A DNA stretch of 64,000 bases from JACPFJ01 sp036504875 (GTDB lineage Bacteria; Desulfobacterota; Desulfuromonadia; Geobacterales; Pseudopelobacteraceae). The stretch is taken from assembly GCA_036504875.1 (NCBI GenBank), contig DASXUK010000016.1, forward strand, positions 60,838 to 124,837, written 5' to 3'. The translations under genes and the position numbers were made by a program. This document shows positions 53,861-63,188 of the stretch, piece after piece. How positions within the stretch are numbered: the first letter of the stretch is position 1; every line of letters starts with the position of its first letter. Under the pieces are notes generated by a model. It was not told the DNA's origin. It did not search any database and saw only the letters and a program-made list of their open reading frames with translations.

Positions 53861-54229
53861 TATCTTTTCCTTGTCATGTATTTAAGGCAAGCGAACCTGA
53901 AATTTGCATCCCATCCACCCCGGGCACTGCAAAAAATGCACAAATACATATCCCCACAGAGGCGGCAGTGTCAAGGAATTCAGCAAAGAAATGACTCGGC
54001 GATCCCTTTACGCGAAAGTCACTTCATCTTGCAACATCTCGAAGACCCCCCGGCCTACCGAGATATAAATTAGGGTGGTAATGACAGCCAGTGGAGGAAA
54101 AACAGTTCTGCGATTTTTACCAAGATGTGAAAAAAATAATTATTGTCTAAGGTTTACTGTTTTCTTTTGAATAGCAAAGAAAGTAAAATGCTGTTTGTTT
54201 AATTCAAGGCACTGCGAGAGGGTAACTTC
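53861..54229. other. Non-coding stretch upstream of the kinase operon
   Basis: No supported gene. A 65-codon plus-strand frame (53876-54073) has no ribosome site and no recognisable composition. The sequence becomes AT-rich toward 54190, where the promoter of the kinase operon would be expected; no clear -35/-10 pair is seen. Confidence 0.4.
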
Positions 54230-54379
54230 ATGCATTTCATCAATACAAATCCGGCCTTGCTGATGTTGACTATTTTATTGCTTTTTGACTTACCAGTATT
54301 CCTACCGAAAATGTCTCCTTACAGTAGACAACGATTATTAACAGCCTTATGTGATGATATGCTGCTGGAAGGGTTTTAA
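54230..54379 (+). CDS. Small hydrophobic peptide directly upstream of the kinase
   Basis: A 49-residue frame from the ATG at 54230, with GAGAGGG about eight bases upstream, ending TAA at 54379, one base before the kinase ATG. It has a single hydrophobic segment (LLMLTILLLFDLPVFL) and a basic/acidic tail. It is too short for ordinary gene-callers. Tight spacing suggests translational coupling; it could be a leader peptide or small membrane protein acting with the kinase. Not recognised. Confidence 0.4.
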   Translation: MHFINTNPALLMLTILLLFDLPVFLPKMSPYSRQRLLTALCDDMLLEGF

Positions 54380-54380
54380 T

Positions 54381-57300
54381 ATGCAAATAATGACCTCCAA
54401 AAGTTTAAAGCTAAAGATGACATTAGCTGTGTCGCTGCTGGTTTCGGTCATCTTGATACTGCTGGGCGGCATTACTAACCACTTCTGGCGCAGTGAACTC
54501 CAAAAAACCATCTCCACCCAGCAGGATGCATTGGTTAGCGCCTTGGCCCGGCAACTGGACGACAAGCTCCTCTCAGCGCAGGAGCAATTGATGCACTTCT
54601 CCCGACGTATCGAACGGAATGTCATGGAGAACCCCCTTCGTTTTCATGCCATCATGAAGGAAGAAGATGACGTTTCGGTCCTGTTTGGTGGTGGATTACT
54701 GCTGATTTCCACAACCGGCAAGGTCATTGGCGAGTATCCCTACTCCTTAGGACACATAGGCAGCGACCGCTCGGATAGGGAATACTTCAAACAAACAATC
54801 GCCACTGGTAAGCCGGTTATCTCCTCCCCTTATATCAGCGCATCGCTCAAAAAAGCGACCATCGCCTTCACCGTGCCGATTTTCGATGAGAATCGGGGCA
54901 TGACAGCTATTCTGGTTGGACGTCACGGGCTCGACTCGTCACTGATCTTCTCCTCGTTGCGGGACCTAAAGATCGGCAACAGCGGTTATCTGTACATAAT
55001 CGACGAAGACCGGGACATGGTCTTGCACCCTGATCCGAAGCGCATCATGGAGGTCCTGCCGGCAGGACTCAACACCGGCCTGGATCGGGCTTTAAATGGC
55101 TTCGAGGGGACCATCGAGAATGTCAACTCCAAGGGGATCAAAGGTCTGACCTCCTTCAAACACCTCAAGTCCACCAGCTGGGTCCTGGCAGCTAATACCC
55201 CCCTGGCGGAAGCCTATGCGCCGCTTCATCGTGCTAAGCTCTATGCGCTATTAATACTGGCAGGAGGAATTTTGCTCTCCATCATTATCTCTCGCTACGT
55301 GATGGCTCGCCTGACTGCGCCGCTGCTTGACCTGACCCGGCATGTCAGGGAATTTCCAGCCAAGCGCGGCAAGGAACGCCTTTTTTCCCTATCCTGTTCT
55401 GACGAGATCGGACAGTTTGGTGCGGCCTTCAACGGGCTGGTAACTCAACTGGATGAGCAGAATGCGACCATTCGCGAAGCAGCCGACATGTACCGAGTGG
55501 TAGCTGAATTTAACACGGAACTGGCCTTCTGGCGGTCCGAGCACGACACCATTCGCTACGTGTCGCCCAACTGCAGGGTCATAACCGGTCATACCGACAG
55601 CGAATTCTATGACTCTCCCGAACTTATGGATGCGCTCATTCACCCTGACGACCAACAACTCTGGTCCGATTACAGGCGTAATGCGGAGCAGGGGCGGCCA
55701 TGCAGCTCGCTGGAACTGCGGATAGTATCTAAGGACGGTACGGTGAAATGGTTGTCGCATATCTGTCACAAGGTGTACGGCGAACAGGGCGAATCGCAGG
55801 GCACACGCGGCAGCTTCATCGACATCACCTTGATCAAGCAGATGCAGCAGGCTATGGAGGATGAGAAGAGATTCTTCGGTAGCCTGATTCAAAATGCGGC
55901 CGCTCCGATGTTCGTAATCGATCATACCCATACCATTATTTTCTGGAACAATGCCATCGCCAAACTTACCGGCAGGAGTTCCTTCCAGATGGTGGGGACC
56001 AAACGGCACTGGGAGCCATTCTATCCATCCAGACGACCGGTTCTGGCGGACCTGGTGCTAGACCAGAAGCTGCAGTCGATCTCGGACTATTATGACGATT
56101 CTCATTCCTCGTTCTTTCTGGATGGCGCCTACCGCGCCGAGGGGTGGTACGACAACCTGGGGGGTGAGCGTCGCTACCTCTTCTTCGAGGCGGCTCCCAT
56201 CCTGAACAGCCGCAACGAGACCGTGGCGTCGGTCGAGACGCTTCAGGATATTACCCACCGCAAACTGGCCCAGGAAGCGATGAACCGCCATAACCTATTC
56301 CTGCAGGAAATCCTGGATGCCATCCCCAGTCCGGTCTTCTACAAGGACACCCAAGGAGCGTACATCGGTTGCAACAAGGCCTTCCTGGCCTTTCTGGGAC
56401 GTACCCCCGAGGAATTGGTCGGCAAAACCGTCTTTGATGTCCTGCCGGAGGAACAGGCCGCTGAGAACTACGCCCAGGACAGGCGCATCATCCGCGAACA
56501 GGGCAGCTCCAGTTATGAATCGTACTCCAGACGCTGCGACGGCGTGAACCGTCTGGTTCTGCAGACCAAGGCGACTTTTTCCCGTCCGGATGGTTCGGTG
56601 GGGGGGGTGGTCGGCACTTTTGTGGATATCACCGAACAGCGCCTGATGGACGAGCAGATCCAAAAGATGTCGCACGCCCTGGAGCAGAGCCCGGTCACCA
56701 TCGTCATTACCGACACCCTCGGACGCATCGAATATGTCAATCCCAAATTCTGCCAGGTCACCGGCTACACCCCGGAAGAGGCCATAGGTCAAAACCCCCG
56801 CATTCTCAGCTCTGGTGAGTCTACCCCCGAAGAGTATGCCGGGATGTGGCACACTATTGTTTCCGGCCATGAGTGGCGAGGAGAATTTCACAACAGGCGC
56901 AAGAACGGGGAGTTATACTGGGAGTTTGCTTCCATCACACCCTTGGCCGACAAAAACGACAAAATTACTGGTTATCTGGCGGTCAAGGAGGATATCACGG
57001 CCCGCAAAGAGGCTGAAGAGGCCCTGGCACTTAGCCGGCAAGAGTTGATGGTCAAGCATCAGGAGCTTGAGGATGTCTTTGGCCAGGTTGATTTGGCCAA
57101 GAAGGAGTGGGAGGATACCTTGGACTGCCTCAAGGATTTCGTCATATTGACTGACGCCGAACACCATGTGCGACGCTGCAACCGTTTATTGTGCGACATG
57201 ACCGGTAAGAATTTCAATGAGGTCATAGACCGGGATTGGCGCGATCTTTTGTCAGAGGCGGATTTTACATTCACAACTTTTGACGGCAAGCATGGTGAAC

Positions 57301-58250
57301 TGATTCACAACGGTTCGCACCGTCTCTATGACCTTAATATCTATACTATTGAAGATTCTTTAAGCGAGCGGACTGGCGGTTTGGTGGTGTCGCTGAACGA
57401 CACGACCGAGATCCGCTCCGTGACAGAGGAGTTGCAAAGGACATCCAAAGAACTGAACGAGACACAGAACAGGGCTTTTCAACAGGAGAAAATGGCCTCT
57501 ATCGGGCAATTGGCAGCCGGAGTGGCCCACGAGATCAACAATCCGATGGGCTTCATATCCAGCAATCTTTCTACCCTGAACAAATATTTAGAACGTCTGA
57601 AGGAATTTATTGCCGCGCAGGATCAGGTCGTTTCTGCCGTAAATGATAACAACGTAGACATTTGCGAACTGCGTAGGAAGCTCAAAATAAACCATATCCT
57701 GGATGATACTAAAAATCTCATTGGCGAGTCCCAGGACGGGGTCAACCGTGTCCGGCGCATCGTCCAGGACCTGAAAAGCTTTTCCAGGGTGGACCAGGCC
57801 GAGTGCTCCTTCGTCGATATCAATGAATGTCTGGAGAGCACCATCAATGTCGCCTGGAACGAGATCAAGTACATTGCCGTGCTCAAACGTGATTTTGGCA
57901 CAATTCCGCAGATCAAGTGTTTCCCGCAGCAGCTCAATCAGGTGTTTCTAAACCTGCTGGTAAACGCGGGCCAGGCTATGCAGGAACAGGGAGAGATCAC
58001 GGTCAGGACCTGGGCGGAGCAGGATAGCATGTTCGTCAGCGTCAAGGACACCGGCACCGGAATGCCACCCGAGGTGGCAAAGCGCATCTTTGAGCCATTT
58101 TTCACGACCAAGGATGTCGGCGAGGGGACTGGTCTGGGGCTTTCCATCAGCTATGACATTATCAGAAAGCATAATGGCGAGATCAGCGTTGAAAGTGAAC
58201 CGGGTGTCGGCACAACTTTTACGGTTCGATTGCCAATAGTTCATCTATAA
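54381..58250 (+). CDS. Membrane histidine kinase with dCache-like sensor, HAMP and five PAS domains
   Basis: A 1289-residue sensor kinase: TM1 (about 15-35), an extracytoplasmic Cache-type sensor (about 40-285, with GSDRSDREYFKQTIATGKPVISSPY and KIGNSGYLYIIDEDRD), TM2 (about 290-310), HAMP, five PAS domains (about 375, 500, 640, 765 and 920 onward), then HisKA with His1050 in VAHEINNPMG. The HATPase part has NLLVNAGQAM, DTGTGMPPE and GTGLGLSISYDII. The start ATG at 54381 follows GGAAGGG. It would autophosphorylate and signal to one or more of the three response regulators encoded downstream; it lacks a fused receiver. The many PAS domains suggest redox or ligand sensing. Confidence 0.92.
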   Translation: MQIMTSKSLKLKMTLAVSLLVSVILILLGGITNHFWRSELQKTISTQQDALVSALARQLDDKLLSAQEQLMHFSRRIERNVMENPLRFHAIMKEEDDVSVLFGGGLLLISTTGKVIGEYPYSLGHIGSDRSDREYFKQTIATGKPVISSPYISASLKKATIAFTVPIFDENRGMTAILVGRHGLDSSLIFSSLRDLKIGNSGYLYIIDEDRDMVLHPDPKRIMEVLPAGLNTGLDRALNGFEGTIENVNSKGIKGLTSFKHLKSTSWVLAANTPLAEAYAPLHRAKLYALLILAGGILLSIIISRYVMARLTAPLLDLTRHVREFPAKRGKERLFSLSCSDEIGQFGAAFNGLVTQLDEQNATIREAADMYRVVAEFNTELAFWRSEHDTIRYVSPNCRVITGHTDSEFYDSPELMDALIHPDDQQLWSDYRRNAEQGRPCSSLELRIVSKDGTVKWLSHICHKVYGEQGESQGTRGSFIDITLIKQMQQAMEDEKRFFGSLIQNAAAPMFVIDHTHTIIFWNNAIAKLTGRSSFQMVGTKRHWEPFYPSRRPVLADLVLDQKLQSISDYYDDSHSSFFLDGAYRAEGWYDNLGGERRYLFFEAAPILNSRNETVASVETLQDITHRKLAQEAMNRHNLFLQEILDAIPSPVFYKDTQGAYIGCNKAFLAFLGRTPEELVGKTVFDVLPEEQAAENYAQDRRIIREQGSSSYESYSRRCDGVNRLVLQTKATFSRPDGSVGGVVGTFVDITEQRLMDEQIQKMSHALEQSPVTIVITDTLGRIEYVNPKFCQVTGYTPEEAIGQNPRILSSGESTPEEYAGMWHTIVSGHEWRGEFHNRRKNGELYWEFASITPLADKNDKITGYLAVKEDITARKEAEEALALSRQELMVKHQELEDVFGQVDLAKKEWEDTLDCLKDFVILTDAEHHVRRCNRLLCDMTGKNFNEVIDRDWRDLLSEADFTFTTFDGKHGELIHNGSHRLYDLNIYTIEDSLSERTGGLVVSLNDTTEIRSVTEELQRTSKELNETQNRAFQQEKMASIGQLAAGVAHEINNPMGFISSNLSTLNKYLERLKEFIAAQDQVVSAVNDNNVDICELRRKLKINHILDDTKNLIGESQDGVNRVRRIVQDLKSFSRVDQAECSFVDINECLESTINVAWNEIKYIAVLKRDFGTIPQIKCFPQQLNQVFLNLLVNAGQAMQEQGEITVRTWAEQDSMFVSVKDTGTGMPPEVAKRIFEPFFTTKDVGEGTGLGLSISYDIIRKHNGEISVESEPGVGTTFTVRLPIVHL

Positions 58251-58286
58251 AATATTTATCTAATGTTATTCAGTGCGGATGGGAAA

Positions 58287-59093
58287 ATGGACAGAGAAAA
58301 AAATGTAAAAATACTTTTTGTCGATGACGAAAAAAATGTTCTTCGTTCCCTGGAGCGCATTTTTATGGATGATGAATACGAGATTTTTACTGCAAATTCC
58401 GGTGACGAGGGTCTGCAGATACTCAAGGAACAGGGAGTATTTCAGATTGTCATCTCTGACTATCGTATGCCTGGTATGAACGGGGTTGAATTTCTAAAGG
58501 AGGTTTACAGTTTATGGCCTGATACGGTGCGAATCGTTCTCTCCGGCTATGCCGATACCGGTTCTATTGTAGCAGCTGTTAATGAAGGCCATATCTATAA
58601 ATTTATACCCAAGCCATGGAATGAGGAAGAGCTGAAGGTAACAATAGCCAATTCCCTGGAGCGTTTCACACTCCAGCTGCGAAATAGGGAGCTAATGGCC
58701 GAGTTATCTCGTTATAATGAAGAGTTGGAACGCAAGGTGCAGGAACGAACTGCCGATCTGGAGTTGCGGAACAACGCCCTGGCTTTTGCCCAGAGTATGC
58801 TCAATGCACTTCCAGTGGCGGTCATCGGTATTGATTCATCTGGCATGGTGGTACAGGGAAATCGCAAGGCGATCGACCTTTTCAGCGCAGTTAATTCCGG
58901 AATTCTTGGGGCTGATTATAGTGAAGCGCTGCCACAGGAATTTTGCCGGGTGATCGATAGCCTGACTAATAACGAGATTGTCCAGATGGAATGGGCATAT
59001 CAGGACGTTTGTTTCGATGTGCGTTTCACTGCATTCAGCAGTTTTGGCCAGCAGGGCATGGTCATTGTGCTGATCGACGAGAAGCCGGCATGA
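58287..59093 (+). CDS. Response regulator with C-terminal PAS domain
   Basis: A 268-residue protein. The receiver domain (KILFVDDEKNVLRSLER, phosphoacceptor Asp58 in ISDYRMPGMNG, FIPKPWNEEEL) is followed by a coiled coil (about 135-170, ELERKVQERTADLELRNNAL) and a PAS-like domain (LPVAVIGIDSSGMVV). There is no output enzyme or DNA-binding domain, so it may relay a signal. I use the ATG at 58287; an earlier in-frame ATG at 58263 has no ribosome site. The stop overlaps the next gene by ATGA. Confidence 0.87.
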   Translation: MDREKNVKILFVDDEKNVLRSLERIFMDDEYEIFTANSGDEGLQILKEQGVFQIVISDYRMPGMNGVEFLKEVYSLWPDTVRIVLSGYADTGSIVAAVNEGHIYKFIPKPWNEEELKVTIANSLERFTLQLRNRELMAELSRYNEELERKVQERTADLELRNNALAFAQSMLNALPVAVIGIDSSGMVVQGNRKAIDLFSAVNSGILGADYSEALPQEFCRVIDSLTNNEIVQMEWAYQDVCFDVRFTAFSSFGQQGMVIVLIDEKPA

Positions 59094-60037
59094 GGACGGT
59101 TCTGTTCGTCGATGATGAGACGCGGATCCTGCATTCCATAGAACGCCTGTTCTGTGATCGTGACATGCGCTGTCTGTTTGCATCCGACGCGGGGGCGGCC
59201 CTGGAAATCGTTGCCCGCGAGGAGGTTGGAGTTGTGGTATCGGATAACATGATGCCGGGCATGCGCGGGGTAGAAATGCTTTCTCGCGTCAAGCAGATCT
59301 GTCCCGATACAGTGCGCATCCTGATGACTGCCTATGCCGATCTGGATACAGCCATTGCTGCCATCAATCAGAGCGAGGCATTCCGATTTATTGTAAAACC
59401 GTGGGAAAATGAGAGCCTTGTTGAAATGGTTGAAGAATCCCTGGACCGCTACGGGCTGGTGGTCTCTCTCGGTAAGGGAGATGAGACCATATATCGTACT
59501 GTCGCTCAGACGGTGGAAATGAAGGACCGCTATACCAAAGGACATTGCGACAGGGTGGCTGAATATGCCATGCGCCTGGCAGCCGCGCTCGAACTTGCTC
59601 CTGCTCGGATCGTAGAAATCAAACACGGCAGCTGGCTGCACGACTGCGGCAAGATCGGCGTGCCCGAGGCGATCCTCAACAACGCCGGCCCGCTCTCCGG
59701 CAACGATCTGCAAACAGTCAAAAAACATCCCGGATGGGGCGCCGATCTAGCACGCCAAGCCCGAATGCCCGACACAGTCATCAACATCATTCTGTACCAT
59801 CACGAGCGTTTCGGCGGAGGCGGCTATCCCATGGGGATCAATGGCGACAAAATCCCCCTTGAAGCACGTATAGTGTGCATTGCCGATGTTTTTGATGCAC
59901 TCTTTTCCGACCGGTCCTATCGCAAGGCCTACTCCTTAGATGAAACCATCGAGATTATGCATGGTATGACCGGTTCCTTCTTCGATCCCTCTCTGATGAA
60001 ACTATTTGTACTACTTGCCCGGAAGGATTCATTATGA
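59090..60037 (+). CDS. Response regulator with HD-GYP c-di-GMP phosphodiesterase domain
   Basis: A 315-residue receiver-HD-GYP protein. Receiver: VLFVDDETRILHS, Asp in VVSDNMMPGMRG, FIVKPWENE. Output: HD pair His184-Asp185 in LHDCGKIG, then HHERFGGGGYPMGINGDKIPLEARI with the GYP signature intact, so it should hydrolyse c-di-GMP when phosphorylated. The start at 59090 shares ATGA with the previous gene; its own stop overlaps the next gene. It counters the diguanylate cyclase type of activity seen at 45131. Confidence 0.92.
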   Translation: MRTVLFVDDETRILHSIERLFCDRDMRCLFASDAGAALEIVAREEVGVVVSDNMMPGMRGVEMLSRVKQICPDTVRILMTAYADLDTAIAAINQSEAFRFIVKPWENESLVEMVEESLDRYGLVVSLGKGDETIYRTVAQTVEMKDRYTKGHCDRVAEYAMRLAAALELAPARIVEIKHGSWLHDCGKIGVPEAILNNAGPLSGNDLQTVKKHPGWGADLARQARMPDTVINIILYHHERFGGGGYPMGINGDKIPLEARIVCIADVFDALFSDRSYRKAYSLDETIEIMHGMTGSFFDPSLMKLFVLLARKDSL

Positions 60038-61341
60038 CAGCATCCTGTGACACCATTGCAGTTGTTCTGGTCGATGATGAGGAAAACATCCTGCGAGCCT
60101 TGCAGCGCCTGTTGATGGACGAGGAGCTTGATGTTCATACTGCCGGTTCCGGCCAAGAGGGGCTTGAGCTGCTGCGTCAGGTTTCCAATGTGGGGCTGAT
60201 CGTTTCCGATCAGCGTATGCCCGGCATGGATGGCGCTGAATTTCTCTGCCGTTCGCGTGAGATCGTGCCTGATGCCCTGCGAATCCTGCTGACCGGCTAT
60301 TCCGATATAGACGCCACGATCGAGGCGATCAACAAGGGTGGCGCCTACCGTTATATCTCCAAGCCGTGGGATGATGGGGAGCTTGTTGGAACTATCCGCG
60401 ATGCGGTTGCACAGTACACTCGGGAGATGGAAAAAAGGCGGCTGAATGAGATAATTGAACAGCAGAATAAGGAGCTGGAGGTTTGGAACCAGAGCCTCAA
60501 GAAACGTCTGCTGCAAACTACCACCACTATCCGGGAACAGAGCGAGGCTCTTAAAAACCTGGATGAAAAACATCCGGTGGCGATTCTAAACAGTGCCTTC
60601 GACAATTTTTTTGAGGTGATGGGGGATCGCTATGCTGTTCACGCCCGTACGGTCAGTACGCTGGTTACCGATGTTTCCCGCAAGATGGGATTGGATGCCG
60701 AGACGGTTGCCAGGTTTAGATTGGCAGCCCTGCTGCATGATGCCGGAAAATTGGGGAGCCTGGCTGTAACACTGAACAAGCATGTGGACGAAATGTCCGA
60801 GAGCGAGCTGAGCGAATATCGTCTGCACCCGCTGCGCGGAGAAGAGATGTTCTGTCAGCTCGAGGAACTCAAGCAAGTTGCCCCCCTAATCCGCAGCCAC
60901 CATGAATCATTCGATGGCAATGGTTTTCCGGACGGCCTGCTGGGGGAAGATATTCCCCTTGGGGCCCGGCTGATCGCCATAGCGGATTTAATAGAAAAAT
61001 CGGCCCGCTTGGTGGGACAGCGGCGGGCCGACTATGCCTTGATGAATGCACGTTTCCATGGTGGAACGCTGCTTGACCCCCAACTGGTAAACCTGTTCCA
61101 GGGTATCTCCCGGATCGTCTATTTAGAATGGAAAAAAACCGGCGAGGTTTCAGATGTTGAGGTCGGACCGATGGAACTCGTACCGGGGATGCTTTTAGCG
61201 CGGGACGTTGAAAGCGCTGCGGGCGTGTTGCTTTTGCAGCGGGAAGTGGTATTGGACAGTGCTGCTGTGGCGGTTATCCGCAGCCACTATCACAAGAATC
61301 CACCTCCCCAGGGCATCTTTATCAAGGTGAGCGATGAGTGA
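60034..61341 (+). CDS. Response regulator with divergent HD-GYP-like domain
   Basis: A 435-residue protein. Receiver VVLVDDEENILRALQR with Asp in IVSDQRMPGMDG; a coiled coil (about 125-175) follows; then an HD domain with His235-Asp236 in LLHDAGKLG, HHESFDGNGFPDGLLGEDIPLGARL and a C-terminal extension with a DVEVGPMELVPGMLLARDV segment. The GYP triplet reads GFP, so catalysis is possible but not assured. It is the last member of the kinase operon. Confidence 0.87.
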   Translation: MTASCDTIAVVLVDDEENILRALQRLLMDEELDVHTAGSGQEGLELLRQVSNVGLIVSDQRMPGMDGAEFLCRSREIVPDALRILLTGYSDIDATIEAINKGGAYRYISKPWDDGELVGTIRDAVAQYTREMEKRRLNEIIEQQNKELEVWNQSLKKRLLQTTTTIREQSEALKNLDEKHPVAILNSAFDNFFEVMGDRYAVHARTVSTLVTDVSRKMGLDAETVARFRLAALLHDAGKLGSLAVTLNKHVDEMSESELSEYRLHPLRGEEMFCQLEELKQVAPLIRSHHESFDGNGFPDGLLGEDIPLGARLIAIADLIEKSARLVGQRRADYALMNARFHGGTLLDPQLVNLFQGISRIVYLEWKKTGEVSDVEVGPMELVPGMLLARDVESAAGVLLLQREVVLDSAAVAVIRSHYHKNPPPQGIFIKVSDE

Positions 61342-61760
61342 GAGAGCCGCTTTTGCGTCATGGTTCCACTAAGAAACTAATCACGCAGCCCGTTTGCTAA
61401 AATACGGGAACGTTCTCGTTTTATGGTTCATTCAGGTGCCAGATTATGGTACAAGTGACACAACGGTTGAAAGGATTCAGTCTTACGATATGGTAGCAGA
61501 TTGCTTTTACCTAACCTCTCCAGCAGTATCCCTCCCTTTAATAGAGAAGTTAAAAAAATGAAAAGAATGATTTCTTCTAGTGAAGAAGTTTAAGTTCAGA
61601 GGTCCTGTAAATAATTTTGTGTAAAGACGAACATTTGCATTGTCCACTACAAGATAAACACACAAACGTTTCTATTCATACGTGATAGCTGGGATTGTAG
61701 GGGATAAAGCGATTAAAGTTCTGCTGGGTAATGCGGAAATCCAAAAAATGAGAGGGTGCG
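61342..61760. other. Non-coding, AT-rich gap with a possible IS-end remnant
   Basis: Holds an inverted repeat CCCGT/ACGGG (about 61390-61410) that may end the kinase operon. It also holds GAGGTCCTGTAAATAATTTTGTGTAAAGA (61599-61627), whose core resembles terminal repeats of IS256-type elements from memory. No gene is supported until the ATG at 61761, which has GAGAGGGT upstream. Confidence 0.35.
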
Positions 61761-62120
61761 ATGACTGAAAAAACAGAAGGCTGTGCAGCGTGTTGCAACA
61801 CCGAAAATGAAACAGTATCGATAATTACAGAGCTTCAGGGTGATGTGTTAAAGCGGTTTATACGCCTCAGGGATGATTTCAAGATTGCCCCGACTTTACC
61901 AGAAGTGTTGTCAAAGACAATAGACATGGGTGTCCTGTGCATTGAAGATTCTCATGAATATTATGCATCATTGTATAATGGACTGTCAGATGCAGAGAAC
62001 GAAAAGCTTATATATTTTCGTGATGAATTGAAAATCGGTGCGACGATCAGTGATATAATGAATAAAGTTGTCCGAGCCGGTATTGCTCACATTGAAAAAA
62101 ATAAGGGTAGAGAGGAATAA
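61761..62120 (+). CDS. Hypothetical protein with an internal two-fold repeat
   Basis: A 119-residue acidic protein, not recognised. A short Cys-containing N-terminus (CAACC) precedes two related segments of about 32 residues. KRFIRLRDDFKIAPTLPEVL...DMGVLCIE (about 31-62) aligns with KLIYFRDELKIGATISDIM...RAGIAHIE (about 80-110), sharing the RD-[DE]-[FL]-KI and G-[IV]-x-x-IE positions. This suggests a duplicated helical unit. Base composition is lower in GC than upstream genes, fitting acquired DNA. Confidence 0.7.
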   Translation: MTEKTEGCAACCNTENETVSIITELQGDVLKRFIRLRDDFKIAPTLPEVLSKTIDMGVLCIEDSHEYYASLYNGLSDAENEKLIYFRDELKIGATISDIMNKVVRAGIAHIEKNKGREE

Positions 62121-62151
62121 AGAAAACTGAAGTGGAAAATACTGCTGTAGC

Positions 62152-62170
62152 TCTTCAAAACTGGTGAGGG
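62152..62170 (+). repeat. Second copy of the 19-bp tRNA-Sec segment
   Basis: Exact copy of bases 53576-53594 of tRNA-Sec in the same orientation, 14 bases before the ATG at 62184. Its flanks do not continue as tRNA. It is a candidate att remnant and may also supply a weak GAGGG ribosome site for the next gene. Confidence 0.6.
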
Positions 62171-62183
62171 CCACGACAACGTA

Positions 62184-62618
62184 ATGAATAAATTTTGTAT
62201 TCTCATTTCAGGTCTTATGATTGCCTGTGCCTTGTTTGTGGCGCCGATTAATTCCAGCGCCGGAGACAGCGACAGTTTGTTCCTGGGCTATGGTTCATTG
62301 GTACCAGCGGCCAAAGATGCTAAAAATAGTTCGCCAAACGCTCTGACGGTAATATACGGATTCAGTCTCTTGAAAGAGATTCAGCCTTATGTAGGTACAG
62401 GGGTGGCATATATATTTCCATCCAGCACCAGGCCCGGTGAAAACCCTGCCAGATTCAAAACTGGTGTAGCTGGACAGGCTGGGCTGAAAATTGATCTTAG
62501 CCAACAATCCTTACTTCAAATCGACTACCAGTATCTTAATTTATCCACAGACCAGCCACAAAAAGATAGCAGCCCAGCCCTTCAATCAATTGGTTTCGGT
62601 CTAAAAATCAAATTCTAA
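62184..62618 (+). CDS. Small outer-membrane beta-barrel-like protein
   Basis: A 144-residue exported protein: signal peptide to about residue 26 (MIACALFVAPINSSAG), then alternating beta pattern with LTVIYGFSLLKEIQPYVGTGVAYIFPS and LLQIDYQYLNLST, ending FGLKIKF with a terminal Phe, as outer-membrane barrels do. It is short for an OmpW- or OmpA-like barrel, so it may be partial or a small porin-like protein. Function unknown. Confidence 0.65.
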   Translation: MNKFCILISGLMIACALFVAPINSSAGDSDSLFLGYGSLVPAAKDAKNSSPNALTVIYGFSLLKEIQPYVGTGVAYIFPSSTRPGENPARFKTGVAGQAGLKIDLSQQSLLQIDYQYLNLSTDQPQKDSSPALQSIGFGLKIKF

Positions 62619-62733
62619 AACCTTCTGTCCGCTCTTCCAAAATTGTGATATTTGAACTGGCTATTCGCCAGATTTAGCTTGCTGGACAAATGAGCCTTTA
62701 TATGGGAAGATGAATTTAGGAAATGATATTTAT

Positions 62734-63086
62734 GGGGGTGTAAAGGTTTCGACGGGGAAGTGAGTTTCTGGATTGCACCGGGTCGGGGCAGGTGGCCGAC
62801 CTTAATAAACCTGCAACGGCTTAATTGCCGACAATTATAACACTCCTATTGCACTAGCTGCTTAATAGGCGTCCCCAATGAAGATGCCGGTGGTACAACG
62901 GGGACGTCATTCACTACCGGATTGGGATGCGCGACGCCCGTAGCGCAACCCGAAATTAACGGGACCGCTGATTCTCTGCTTTGTCAGGTGCGCAGATAAT
63001 CGGTTAAATTGAGCAACTGACTAACGGTGTAGTAATTCAGATTGTAGGTTCTTCGGACGTGGGTTCGATTCCCACCACCTCCACCA
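62734..63086 (+). ncRNA. ssrA: Transfer-messenger RNA (tmRNA)
   Basis: The 5' end GGGGGTGTAAAGGTTTCGAC and 3' end GTGGGTTCGATTCCCACCAC with CACCTCC-A-CCA pair as a tRNA-Ala-like acceptor (GGGGGTG/CACCTCC). The tag frame is at 62827-62865 and encodes ADNYNTPIALAA followed by TAA TAG. The LAA end is the usual protease-recognised degron. It rescues stalled ribosomes. Its 3' end is a common integration site, and an integrase gene follows. Confidence 0.96.
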
Positions 63087-63188
63087 ATTTATTGGTAACA
63101 TGTTGTAATTTAAAGTATTTTTGTTGCATGAAATGCCTCTGTGTCAATGGTGATCCGTTTAGGTGATCCGTTCACAGGGGCATTTATG

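Noticed and set aside
53876..54073. 65-codon plus-strand frame after tRNA-Sec
   Set aside because: No ribosome site, no recognisable segment and low-complexity composition.
62454..62466. Third partial copy (13 bp) of the tRNA-Sec segment
   Set aside because: It lies inside the coding frame of the barrel-like protein and is short enough to be coincidence.
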